Translations under genes and position numbers: made by a program
Assembly: GCA_052168355.1 (NCBI GenBank)
Contig: JBQLZQ010000059.1
Location: 1 to 64,000 of the forward strand
Length of the DNA: 64,000 nucleotides
Source: JBQLZQ01 sp052168355
GTDB lineage: Bacteria; Pseudomonadota; Alphaproteobacteria; DSM-16000; Inquilinaceae
Direction: 5' to 3'
Shown here: in pieces, positions 33,732-42,349 of the stretch
How the letters are laid out: the number at the start of each line of letters is the position of its first letter
Position numbering within the stretch: the stretch's first letter is position 1
Notes under the pieces: model-generated
What the model saw: the letters and a program-made list of their open reading frames with translations, nothing else
Told to the model about the DNA's origin: nothing
Databases searched by the model: none

Positions 33732-34404
33732 CGCTTTCCACCATTTCCGTTCGGGAACCGGAGAGAACGATTTCCCCACGTTCCATGACCGCGAAGCGGC
33801 CGGCCAGGTCGCGCGCGAACTCGTAGTACTGCTCGACCAACAGGATCGCCATGTCACCGCGATCGCGCAAGGCCGCTATGACCCGGCCGATGTCCTTGAT
33901 GATCGACGGCTGGATGCCTTCGGTCGGTTCGTCCAGCACCAGAAGCTTGGGCCGTGCCACCAGCGCCCGGGCGATGGCCAGTTGCTGCTGCTGCCCGCCC
34001 GACAGATCGCCGCCGCGCCGCCGCATCATGCCGCGCAGCACGGGGAACAGGTCCAACACCTCGTCCGGGACGAAACGCTGCTCGCGGCCGACCGCGGCAA
34101 AGCCGGTGCGCAGATTCTCCTCCACCGTCAGCAGCGGGAAGATCTCCCGCCCCTGGGGCACATAGGCGATGCCCAGCCGTGCACGGCGATGCGCGGCCAT
34201 CCCGAGGATGGATGCGCCGTTCCAGGCGATGGCACCGCCGCTCACCGGGTGCTGACCGACGATGGCGCGCAGGGCGCTGGTCTTGCCCACGCCGTTGCGG
34301 CCCAGCAGGCAGGTCACCTGACCGACGGCCGCGCTCAGAGAAACGCCGCGCAAGGCCTGGCTGGCGCCGTAAAACAGATCGACGGAGCGAACCTCAAGCG
34401 CCAT
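33706..34404 (-). CDS. urtE: urea ABC transporter ATPase UrtE
   Basis: 232 residues from the ATG at 34404. LivF-type ATPase: Walker A GRNGVGKTS, signature LSGGQQQQ, Walker B LLVLDEPTEGIQPSII. The EGIQPSII ending and position between urtD and ureD identify UrtE. It powers urea import together with UrtD. Confidence 0.95.
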   Translation of the reverse strand: MALEVRSVDLFYGASQALRGVSLSAAVGQVTCLLGRNGVGKTSALRAIVGQHPVSGGAIAWNGASILGMAAHRRARLGIAYVPQGREIFPLLTVEENLRTGFAAVGREQRFVPDEVLDLFPVLRGMMRRRGGDLSGGQQQQLAIARALVARPKLLVLDEPTEGIQPSIIKDIGRVIAALRDRGDMAILLVEQYYEFARDLAGRFAVMERGEIVLSGSRTEMVESDVRRYLTV

Positions 34405-34409
34405 GACCG

Positions 34410-35177
34410 CTACCGCCCCAGATAGACATCGATGACCTGCTGGTTGTTCCGCACGGTCGCCAGCGAGCCTTCCGCCAGGACCGCCCCTTCGTGCAGCACG
34501 GTGACGCGGGTATCGAGAGCGCGGACGAACTCCATATCGTGCTCGACCACGACGACCGAATGGGTTCCGGCGATCCGGCGCAGCAGATCGGCCGTCGCCT
34601 CGGTTTCGGCGTCGGTCATGCCGGCCACCGGTTCGTCGACCAGCAGCAATTCGGGGTCCTGCACCAGAAGCATGCCGATCTCCAGCCACTGCTTTTGTCC
34701 GTGGGAAAGATCGCCCGCCAGGGCGAAGGCGCGGTTCTCCAGACGGATGGTGTGCAGCACTTCGTCCAGCCGCGCCACCTCCTCGGCGGTGGGCCGAGCG
34801 AACAGAGTCCGCAACACCCGCCGGTCGCCCTTGAGCGAGAGCGAGAGGTTGTCGAGAACCGTATGGCTTTCGAACACCGTCGGCTTTTGGAACTTGCGGC
34901 CGATGCCGAGCAATGCGATCTCGGCTTCGTCGTGACGGGTCAGGTCGACGGTGCCGCGGAAGAACGCCTGGCCCTGATCAGGACGGGTCCGGCCGGTGAC
35001 GACATCCATCATCGTTGTCTTGCCGGCGCCGTTGGGGCCGATGATGGCCCGCATCTCGCCCCGGTCGATGGCCAGGCTCAGCCCATTGAGGGCCTTGAAG
35101 CCATCGAAGCTGACACTCACCCCGTCGAGATAGAGGATGGCGCCGTCCGGCGCGGGCAAGGCGGTCGCTTCAGTCAC
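34410..35177 (-). CDS. urtD: urea ABC transporter ATPase UrtD
   Basis: 255 residues with a GTG start inside the end of urtC. LivG-type ATPase: Walker A GPNGAGKTT, signature LSHGQKQW(L) (a known UrtD variant) and Walker B LLLVDEPVAGMTDAE. The segment FGRKFQKPTV-like (IGRKFQKPTVFE) is typical of UrtD. Followed by urtE after 5 bases. Confidence 0.95.
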   Translation of the reverse strand: MTEATALPAPDGAILYLDGVSVSFDGFKALNGLSLAIDRGEMRAIIGPNGAGKTTMMDVVTGRTRPDQGQAFFRGTVDLTRHDEAEIALLGIGRKFQKPTVFESHTVLDNLSLSLKGDRRVLRTLFARPTAEEVARLDEVLHTIRLENRAFALAGDLSHGQKQWLEIGMLLVQDPELLLVDEPVAGMTDAETEATADLLRRIAGTHSVVVVEHDMEFVRALDTRVTVLHEGAVLAEGSLATVRNNQQVIDVYLGR

Positions 35178-36330
35178 CCGAAGCCTCCACCGGTCGCGGC
35201 CGGGCTTTAAGTCTTTGGATCAGTCGCGACAGCAGCGCGGGCACGGTGCCGACGATACCCTTGGGCAGGAACAGGGTGGTGACGACGAACAGACCGCCGA
35301 GAAAGAACAGCCAGACCTCCGGCGCGGCACCGGTCAGGTAGCTTTTGGCCCAGTTCACAGCCACCGCGCCCAGGGCCGCGCCCCACAATGTTCCCCGGCC
35401 GCCGACGGCCACCCAGATCACGATCTCGATCGAGTTGGCGGGCGCGAATTCCCTGGGATTGATGATCCCGACCTGGGGCACATAGAGCGCGCCGGCGACG
35501 CCGGCGATGACCGCCGACACCGTCCAGACGAACAGCTTGAAGCGTTCCACCCGATAACCGGAAAACCGGGTCCGGGTCTCCGCATCGCGGATCGCCACCA
35601 GCACCTTGCCCAGCTTGGAGGCGACGATGAACCGCGCCACCAGATAGCCCAGCGCCAGCGCCACGGCCGAGGCGGCGAACAGGGCCGACCGGGTGGCATC
35701 GGCCTGCAGGTCGAGGCCCAGGATTTCCTTGAAGTCGGTCAGACCGTTGTTGCCGCCAAACCCCATCTCGTTGCGGAAGAAGGCCAGCAACAGGGCGAAG
35801 GTCAGGGCCTGGGTGATGATCGAGAGATAGACGCCGGTCACGCGGCTGCGAAAGGCGAACCAGCCGAAAACGAACGCCAGCAGGCCGGGCACCAGCAGCA
35901 CCATCAGGGCCGCGATGGCGAAGATGTCGAAGCCGTGCCAGTACCAGGGCAGCGTCTGCCAGTCGAGGAACACCATGAAATCGGGCAGAACGGGATCGCC
36001 ATAGACCCCGCGCGTCCCGATCTGGCGCATGAGATACATGCCCATGGCGTAGCCGCCGAGCGCGAAAAAGGCGCCATGGCCAAGGCTGAGAATGCCGCAA
36101 TAGCCCCAGATCAGATCGACCGACAGCGCCAGCAGCGCATAGCACAGATATTTGCCGAACAGGCTGACGAGATAGGTCGGAACATGAAACGGAGAGCCCG
36201 GCGGCACCGCCAGATGCAGCACCGGTACCAGCACCGCCAGACCGAGCACGACGACCAGGAACGCCTTGCCGCCGCCGGGCATATCCGCGATCAGGGCGGT
36301 CAACGGGCCGCGCCGGTCTAGCGGGATCAT
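35170..36330 (-). CDS. urtC: urea ABC transporter permease UrtC
   Basis: 386 residues, LivM-like with about ten membrane segments. YCGILSLGHGAFFALGGYAMGMYLM and NNGLTDFKEILG are characteristic of UrtC. It starts 4 bases after the urtB stop and overlaps urtD by 8 bases. Confidence 0.95.
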   Translation of the reverse strand: MIPLDRRGPLTALIADMPGGGKAFLVVVLGLAVLVPVLHLAVPPGSPFHVPTYLVSLFGKYLCYALLALSVDLIWGYCGILSLGHGAFFALGGYAMGMYLMRQIGTRGVYGDPVLPDFMVFLDWQTLPWYWHGFDIFAIAALMVLLVPGLLAFVFGWFAFRSRVTGVYLSIITQALTFALLLAFFRNEMGFGGNNGLTDFKEILGLDLQADATRSALFAASAVALALGYLVARFIVASKLGKVLVAIRDAETRTRFSGYRVERFKLFVWTVSAVIAGVAGALYVPQVGIINPREFAPANSIEIVIWVAVGGRGTLWGAALGAVAVNWAKSYLTGAAPEVWLFFLGGLFVVTTLFLPKGIVGTVPALLSRLIQRLKARPRPVEASGD

Positions 36331-36334
36331 CCGG

Positions 36335-37993
36335 TCATGCCTCCACCGAACGGCCGCGCAGCGCGAACAGGCCCCGCGGCCGGCGCTGGATGAACAGGAT
36401 GATGGCGACCAGGATCAGGATCTTGCCCAGCACCGCGCCGGTATAGGGCTCGATGAACTTGTTCGCCACGCCCAGGCTGAGCGCCGCGACCAGCGTTCCC
36501 CACAAATTGCCGACGCCGCCGAACACCACCACCATGAAGCTGTCGATGATGTAGGCCTGGCCCAGATTGGGGCTGACATTGTCGATCTGGCTGAGCGCCA
36601 CGCCGGCGATGCCGGCAATGCCCGACCCCAGGCCGAAGGTCATGGCATCGACCCAGCCGGTGCGGATGCCCATGGACCCGGCCATCGCCCGATTCTGGGT
36701 GACCGCCCGCATCTGCAGGCCGAAGGCGCTGCGCCGGATGAACAGGATCAGGGCCACGAACACCATCAGCGCAAAGACGATGATGGCCAGACGGTTGTTG
36801 GTCAGGCTGAGCCCGGCGGTGATTTCGGTCGACCCGCTCATCCAGGCCGGTGTGCCGACCTGCCGGTTGGTCGGGCCGAACACGGTGCGCACGAGCTGCT
36901 GCAGGATGAGGCTGATGCCCCAGGTCGCCAGCAGGGTCTCCAGCGGCCGGCCATAGAGAAAGCGGATGACACCGCGCTCGATGGCGATACCGGCCAGACC
37001 GGCGACGCAAAAGGCAAGCGGCACGGCGACGAACAGCGAGGTGCCAAAGGCCCCGGGAGCATAGCCGCGAAACACCTCCTGCACGACGAAGGTGGTGTAG
37101 GCGCCCAGCATGACCATTTCTCCGTGCGCCATGTTGATGACGCCCATGACGCCAAAGGTGATGGCCAGCCCGATGGCCGCCAGCAGCAGCACCGACCCCA
37201 GGCTCAGCCCCTGGAACGCGCTTTCGACCAGCGACAGCAGGGCCAGACGCCGGTCGATGCCGGCCATGGCGGTATCGATCGCCGCGGCGACGGCGCCATC
37301 CGGGTCGATGCTCGAACCGGTGGCGGGGTTGCCGAGGTCGTTGCGCGCGCCCTGAAGCAGCGACTTGACGGCCGGGTCGTAAAAGGCGGAGAGCGCCGTG
37401 ACCGCCGCCAATCGTTGCTCCGGCGTTTCGGCCACCGCCAGAAGGACGGCTCCCCTGGCCCTTTCCATGGCCCGGCGCGCGCCCGGGTCCTGCTCCCGGG
37501 CCAACGCGTCCTCCAGGATCGGCAACATGTCGGGCGCCGCGGCGACAAAAACGGCGTCCGCCGCCGCCCGCCGCCGATCGGGATCGGCGTTCAGGAGAGT
37601 CAAACCGCCGAGCGCGCCGCGAATGGCGCCACGCAGACGGTTGTTGATCCTGATCTTCTCCACGTCGCGGCTGCCGACCGGGTCCAAATCCGCTCCGGCG
37701 ACCGGGTCGCGCAAGGCATAGAGGCCGTCGGCGCGCCGGCCCACGACCACCATCCCGTCTTCCTTGCGCACGTACAGATCGCCGTCCAGAAGCGCCTGGA
37801 GCACCGGGCCGGCCCGCTCGTCCCCGGTCGCGGCCAAGTCCTCGACCGCCTTGGCCTTGTCGGCAAAGGAACCTTCGGCCAGGGCCGCGACCCGCTCGTC
37901 GAAGGTTTGGGCAACGGCCCGCGGCGACGCCGCCGGGACCGAAGCGGCGACCAGCATGGCCAGCACCGCAACGGTCCTGAGGACGCGCATCAT
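36335..37993 (-). CDS. urtB: urea ABC transporter permease UrtB
   Basis: 552 residues. Signal peptide (1-29), then a periplasmic alpha-helical region of about 230 residues as in other long UrtB proteins, then a LivH-like membrane domain from about residue 260 with FGVMGVINMAHGEMVMLGAY. The membrane half pairs with UrtC to form the channel. It lies 30 bases after urtA without a terminator. Confidence 0.95.
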   Translation of the reverse strand: MMRVLRTVAVLAMLVAASVPAASPRAVAQTFDERVAALAEGSFADKAKAVEDLAATGDERAGPVLQALLDGDLYVRKEDGMVVVGRRADGLYALRDPVAGADLDPVGSRDVEKIRINNRLRGAIRGALGGLTLLNADPDRRRAAADAVFVAAAPDMLPILEDALAREQDPGARRAMERARGAVLLAVAETPEQRLAAVTALSAFYDPAVKSLLQGARNDLGNPATGSSIDPDGAVAAAIDTAMAGIDRRLALLSLVESAFQGLSLGSVLLLAAIGLAITFGVMGVINMAHGEMVMLGAYTTFVVQEVFRGYAPGAFGTSLFVAVPLAFCVAGLAGIAIERGVIRFLYGRPLETLLATWGISLILQQLVRTVFGPTNRQVGTPAWMSGSTEITAGLSLTNNRLAIIVFALMVFVALILFIRRSAFGLQMRAVTQNRAMAGSMGIRTGWVDAMTFGLGSGIAGIAGVALSQIDNVSPNLGQAYIIDSFMVVVFGGVGNLWGTLVAALSLGVANKFIEPYTGAVLGKILILVAIILFIQRRPRGLFALRGRSVEA

Positions 37994-38023
37994 CGGAAAG
38001 GGACTCTCGCTAAGCGCCCCTCC

Positions 38024-39310
38024 TCAAAACGACGGACCTTCGCAGCCGCCGCAGACCCAGGGGTAGGTCCAGTCGGCGGTCAGCTTGGCGCTTTCTGGGA
38101 TGAAGTCGCTCCAGGCGTCGCCGACGACCACATCGTCCGTTGACCATACCACGTCGAACTGACCATCGTCCTGGATCTCGCCGATCAGCACCGGCTTGGA
38201 CAGGTGATGGTTCTCGTTCATCACCGCGATGCCGCCGGTCAGGTTCGGCACGGTCTGGCCGTACATGGCCTGACGCACGGCGTCGACATCCGTGGTCCCG
38301 GCCTGCTTCACCGCCTGCACCCACATGTTGAAGCCGACATAGTGGGCTTCCATGGGGTCATTGGTCACGCGGGTCTCGTCGCCGATAAAGGCATGCCATT
38401 TTTCGATAAACGCCGCGTTCTCGTCCGTATCGACGCTCATGAAATAGTTCCAGGCGGCCAGATGGCCGACCAGCGGCTCGGTGTCGAGACCGGCCAGTTC
38501 CTCTTCGCCGACCGAAAAGGCGACCACCGGAATATCGTCGGCGGCGATGCCCTGATTGGCCAGTTCCTTGTAGAACGGCACGTTGGCATCGCCGTTGATG
38601 GTGGAGACCACCGCCGTCCTCTTGCCCTCGGACGCAAAGCCCTTGATGTCCGACACGATGGTCTGCCAGTCGGAATGGCCGAAGGGCGTGTAGTTGATCA
38701 TGATGTCCTCGGGCGCCACCCCCTTGGCCAGAAGGTACGATTCCAGGATCTTGTTGGTGGTGCGCGGGTAGACATAGTCGGTGCCGGCCAGGACCCAGCG
38801 CTCGGCCCCGCCGCCGTCCTCGCTCATCATGTAGTCGACGGCCGGGATCGCCTGCTGGTTGGGCGCGGCGCCGGTGTAGAACACGTTGCGGGAGGATTCC
38901 TCGCCCTCGTACTGAACCGGATAGAACAGAAGGGCGTTCAGTTCCTCGAACACCGGCAGGACCGATTTGCGCGACACGCTGGTCCAGCAGCCGAACACAA
39001 CGTCCACCTCCTCGACCTCGATCAGTTCCCTGGCCTTTTCGGCGAACAGCGGCCAGTCCGACGCGGGATCGACGACCACCGCCTCCACCGGCCGGCCAAG
39101 CAGGCCGCCCTGGGCGTTGAGGTCGTCGACCAGCATCAGCATGACGTCCTTCAACGTGGTCTCGGAAATGGCCATGGTGCCGGACAGGGAATGAAGGACG
39201 CCGACCTTGATCGGTTCGCCCGCCGGCTGGGCACCGGCGGAGCCGATCGCCGACCCGGCGACAAGGCCGGCGACGGCGAGGCTATGGGCGACACGGCGGA
39301 AATGCTTCAT
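38024..39310 (-). CDS. urtA: urea-binding protein UrtA
   Basis: 428 residues. Sec signal peptide (1-27, ending SAGAQ), then a type I periplasmic binding protein with IKVGVLHSLSGTMAISETTLKD and FGCWTSVSRKSVLPVFE, which are strongly conserved in urea/short-chain-amide UrtA. It captures urea at submicromolar levels in the periplasm. First gene of the 13-gene urt-ure transcript, 39 bases after the predicted start site of a sigma-54 promoter. Confidence 0.96.
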   Translation of the reverse strand: MKHFRRVAHSLAVAGLVAGSAIGSAGAQPAGEPIKVGVLHSLSGTMAISETTLKDVMLMLVDDLNAQGGLLGRPVEAVVVDPASDWPLFAEKARELIEVEEVDVVFGCWTSVSRKSVLPVFEELNALLFYPVQYEGEESSRNVFYTGAAPNQQAIPAVDYMMSEDGGGAERWVLAGTDYVYPRTTNKILESYLLAKGVAPEDIMINYTPFGHSDWQTIVSDIKGFASEGKRTAVVSTINGDANVPFYKELANQGIAADDIPVVAFSVGEEELAGLDTEPLVGHLAAWNYFMSVDTDENAAFIEKWHAFIGDETRVTNDPMEAHYVGFNMWVQAVKQAGTTDVDAVRQAMYGQTVPNLTGGIAVMNENHHLSKPVLIGEIQDDGQFDVVWSTDDVVVGDAWSDFIPESAKLTADWTYPWVCGGCEGPSF

Positions 39311-39360
39311 GGAAAAATGCCTCCGTCACGGTTTTGTTTAAAGTTTCGTGACTGAACCAC

Positions 39361-39376
39361 GCAATAGGCGTGCCAA
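39361..39376 (-). promoter_or_regulatory. sigma-54 promoter of the urt-ure operon
   Basis: On the minus strand TTGGCACGCCTATTGC (39376-39361) matches the RpoN consensus YTGGCACGN4TTGC with the -24 GG and -12 GC elements properly spaced. The start would be near 39349, about 39 bases before urtA. This fits nitrogen (NtrC) control of urea use; I found no convincing NtrC site by eye. Confidence 0.8.
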
Positions 39377-39503
39377 CAGCGGCCGGAATGGCCTCAGCCC
39401 ATCGCCGTCGCGGTCCTCGCCTACAATTTGAGCAATCACCGTCGGCCGGGCGCCCATTGGGAGGGCATCGGAGATGGACAATCCGGATCCACCGACCCAT
39501 CCG

Positions 39504-39517
39504 TTGACTTGCATCAA
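39504..39517 (+). promoter_or_regulatory. FNR/FixK-type box
   Basis: TTGACTTGCATCAA matches TTGAT-N4-ATCAA with one change. A -10-like TATGAT is at 39540-39545; with a start near 39552 the box is centred at -41.5, the class II activator position. The gene at 39576 follows. Confidence 0.55.
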
Positions 39518-39575
39518 AGCGGCTCGCCCCGATATCCACTATGATGAAGATCAACAATCCTCAGGGAGTATCGAG

Positions 39576-39803
39576 ATGCCGCAACGCGCTCATGTCGAAT
39601 ATGTCGTGGAGCCGGACGAGCTTCACTGGACCGTGTCCCTGCAAGGCGAGCATTGCGGGCGTTACAGCGATTGCCGCACCGCCATGGAGGCGGCGATCGA
39701 GGACGCGCGTCGGGTGCGTGAACGCGGGCACGAAATTCATGTCCAGGTGCGTCGCCGCAACGGATCCCTTCGTCCCCTGCCGGACCGTCTGCTGAGGCCT
39801 TGA
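39576..39803 (+). CDS. small DUF2188-like protein
   Basis: 75 residues; AGGGAG eight bases before the ATG at 39576 supports this start over the in-frame ATG at 39474. It has alternating strands and one helix: VEYVVEPDELHWTVSL, AMEAAIEDARRVRERG, EIHVQVRR, then GSLRPLPDRLL. This order resembles DUF2188 proteins, small basic proteins of unknown role. It is monocistronic, divergent from urtA and preceded by an FNR/FixK-type site, so it may be induced at low oxygen. Confidence 0.65.
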   Translation: MPQRAHVEYVVEPDELHWTVSLQGEHCGRYSDCRTAMEAAIEDARRVRERGHEIHVQVRRRNGSLRPLPDRLLRP

Positions 39804-39825
39804 CCGCCCCCTTGGCCTTGCTGTC

Positions 39826-41112
39826 CTAAGCCGGAACATCGGCGGGCAGGCGGTTCAGCCACGCCAGCCACATCGCCGCCGTCCAGGTGAAGCGGTCGCC
39901 GCCCAGCCCCGTGCCGTCGGTCGGGTCGAAATATTCGTAGAACCCGGCCGTTCGGATGAGGGTGGCCGTGTCGTCGGTAACGCGGCGGACCAACCGATCC
40001 AGCCCGTGGGCGGCCAACCCGTCGACCAGCAGGTAGTTGACGATGGCCCAGACCGGCCCGCGCCAATAGCGCCTCTGGTCGAAATCCGGCCCGGCGGGAT
40101 CGGCGCTGGGGACGCCAAAACGCACCCGTCCCAACCACGCCTCGAGCGTTCCGGCCAGACGGGCGGCGCGATCCCCCATCTCCAGGCCGGCCGACAGCGG
40201 CAGGAAGGACGCGACGGTCGTGACCGGACTGTGGGTTCCGGCCGCCAGATCGAACGACCGGTAGGTATCGCTCGGCGCGTGCCAAAGCCGGCCGAAGCCG
40301 TCGGCGGTCCGTACCGTCCATCGATCAGCCTCTTCGGCCGCACTGGTGTCGCCCAGGGTCCGGGCCAGCCAGGCGAGGTCGCGATGGGCGCGCAGCAGGA
40401 TGGCGTTGACCCCGACATCGGCCATGCGGAAGGGCGAGGCGTCGACCAGCCGTGCGGGATCGTAGTTCAGCGCACGAAAGCCCTGAACCAGGCTCATGTA
40501 CCGGTCGTATTCGGCCTGGCGCGGCCGTTGCGCGGAATCCACATGGGTGGTGTCGCGCCGTTCGTACGGCTCAAGCTTTTCCACCGGCACCCGCCCCAGC
40601 GCCACATCCCAGTCGGGGCTGTTGTCGCGGCCGGTTTCCCAGGGGTGGATCATCGCCACCAGCCCGTCGCCGTCGGTGTCGCGCGCGGTCATGAACCACC
40701 GGTGCCAGGCCATTAAACGGGGCAGCAGCCGGGACGCGGCGTCCCGCGCCAGCGCCGCGTCGCGCGCGCCTTCGACCAGGCGGCGGACGACGGTCGCGGC
40801 CACCGGCGGCTGGGTGATGCCGCTGGACGCCGGCGTGCGCCCCGTTCCCCACGCCTCCGGCCCCGGAAAATAGCCGGGGTCCGGCTTGTGAAAGACGATA
40901 TGCGGCACCATGCCGTCGTCCCATTGGGCGCCGAACAGGCTGTCCAGCTCGGCCCAGGCCCTGGGCTCGTCGAACGTGGCCCAGCCCAGAGCCACCAGGC
41001 AGGAATCCCAGTTCCACTGGAACGGGTAGAGCCCGGCGGTGGGCACGGTGTAGCCGCCCCGGTCGTTGGCCCTCAATATCGCGATTGCCTGTTCGTCGAG
41101 CGACGGCGCCAT
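39826..41112 (-). CDS. MGH1/GH63-type glycoside hydrolase (glycosyl-glycerate hydrolase-like)
   Basis: A 428-residue (alpha/alpha)6-barrel enzyme. It opens with LRANDRGGYTVPTAGLYPFQWNWDSC and later has HPWETGRDNSPDWD and RYWRGPVWAIVNYLL, the motifs of mannosylglycerate/glucosylglycerate hydrolases and trehalase-like GH63 enzymes; the Asp in WNWDS and the Glu of WETG are plausible acid/base partners. There is no signal peptide, so it acts on imported substrate. It is the last gene of the LacI-ABC operon, 4 bases after the permease. The natural substrate could be glucosylglycerate, mannosylglycerate or another alpha-glycoside. Confidence 0.75.
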   Translation of the reverse strand: MAPSLDEQAIAILRANDRGGYTVPTAGLYPFQWNWDSCLVALGWATFDEPRAWAELDSLFGAQWDDGMVPHIVFHKPDPGYFPGPEAWGTGRTPASSGITQPPVAATVVRRLVEGARDAALARDAASRLLPRLMAWHRWFMTARDTDGDGLVAMIHPWETGRDNSPDWDVALGRVPVEKLEPYERRDTTHVDSAQRPRQAEYDRYMSLVQGFRALNYDPARLVDASPFRMADVGVNAILLRAHRDLAWLARTLGDTSAAEEADRWTVRTADGFGRLWHAPSDTYRSFDLAAGTHSPVTTVASFLPLSAGLEMGDRAARLAGTLEAWLGRVRFGVPSADPAGPDFDQRRYWRGPVWAIVNYLLVDGLAAHGLDRLVRRVTDDTATLIRTAGFYEYFDPTDGTGLGGDRFTWTAAMWLAWLNRLPADVPA

Positions 41113-41116
41113 CGGA

Positions 41117-42349
41117 TCACCCTTTTACACTGCCGGCGGTCAGACCCGCGACCAGGAATCGTTCGAAAATCAGGAAAACCCCCAGAACCGGCACGGTGGC
41201 GACCACCGCCCCGGCCATCAGATGCTGGCGGGGCACTTCCGCCGAGTTCAGCGACATCACGCCGCGCGACAGGGTGAACAGGTCGACATCGTCGAGGAAC
41301 ATGAAGGCGAACAGGAATTCGTTCCAGGCGATCATGAAGATATAGAGCGACACGGACGCCAGCGCCGGCAGCGACAGCGGCAGCATGATCTTGGCGATGA
41401 CCCCCAGATGGGAGAGCCCGTCCATGATCCCCGCCTCCTCCAGCTCGCGCGGCAGGGACCGGAAATAGCCCTGCAGCATGTAGACGGCAACCGGAATGGT
41501 GGTCGCCGGATAGACCAGCAGCAGGCCCGTCAGCGAGTTGCGCAGGCCGACCTGCGAGAACACGGCGTAGAGCGGGATCACCAGCACGATGGCCGGCACC
41601 ATGTAGATCAGCAGGATCGATTTCGAGAGCACGGCCTGCCCCGGGAACCTCAGGCGCGCCACCGCATACGCCCCCGGCACCGAGAAGAACAGCGTGATGA
41701 TCACCGTGAACACGGAGACGATGGCCGAGTTCATCAGGAACGTTCCGAAATGGTATTGGGTGAAAAGCTCGTCATAGCTTCGGAACAGGACCCCCAGCCC
41801 GGCGCCGAAATCGATGGAGAGATCGAGCGGATCGGCCAGCAGCGATTGCTGACTTTTCAGGCTGGTGACCACCATGATGTAGAAGGGCAGCGCGACGATG
41901 ATGGTAAAGAAGACGAACCCCGCCCCCTTCAACGTGCGGATGATGAGTACCTCCGTCTGATAACGCGACCGGTCGGCCTTGCCGATGTCCCTGAGACACA
42001 GATGCCACGTCGCCACGCAGGCGCCGGCAAACAGGACCACGCCCAAGGCCTGGTACATCGCCGCGACGCCGAAATCGATGCCGAAGGGCCGAAAGCCGGT
42101 GAGCGCGAGCGGCACGGCCAGGCAGGCGAGAAAGCCCGCGCCGAGAACGCCCCGACCGCGCCGCGCCGGTTCGACATAGACGTGGATGCCCGCGCCGAGC
42201 ATCCCTGCCACCACCCCGACCCCGGCCTGTGGAAACAGGGTTTCGCCGGACACCAGCATCATCAGGATGCTGACGATGACCATGAAGGTTCCCCCGGCCA
42301 GCGCCCCCAGGGCGAGGCTGAGGACGACGATGCGTCCGATCCGCATCAC
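41117..42349 (-). CDS. MalG-type sugar ABC permease with N-terminal membrane extension
   Basis: 410 residues. The last ~280 residues form a typical MalG/CUT1 permease with the EAA-like loop LPRELEEAGIMDGLSHLGVIAKIMLPL. Before it lie about 120 residues with four extra hydrophobic segments (roughly 8-32, 38-55, 66-84, 92-112) that are absent from E. coli MalG. The GTG at 42349 overlaps the stop of the preceding permease; ATG at 42346 is an alternative. It forms the channel with the protein at 42346. Confidence 0.85.
   Translation of the reverse strand: MMRIGRIVVLSLALGALAGGTFMVIVSILMMLVSGETLFPQAGVGVVAGMLGAGIHVYVEPARRGRGVLGAGFLACLAVPLALTGFRPFGIDFGVAAMYQALGVVLFAGACVATWHLCLRDIGKADRSRYQTEVLIIRTLKGAGFVFFTIIVALPFYIMVVTSLKSQQSLLADPLDLSIDFGAGLGVLFRSYDELFTQYHFGTFLMNSAIVSVFTVIITLFFSVPGAYAVARLRFPGQAVLSKSILLIYMVPAIVLVIPLYAVFSQVGLRNSLTGLLLVYPATTIPVAVYMLQGYFRSLPRELEEAGIMDGLSHLGVIAKIMLPLSLPALASVSLYIFMIAWNEFLFAFMFLDDVDLFTLSRGVMSLNSAEVPRQHLMAGAVVATVPVLGVFLIFERFLVAGLTAGSVKG

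Noticed and set aside
39311..39475. Riboswitch upstream of urtA (for example guanidine type)
   Set aside because: The predicted leader from the sigma-54 start is only about 40 bases, too short, and no conserved riboswitch core is seen.
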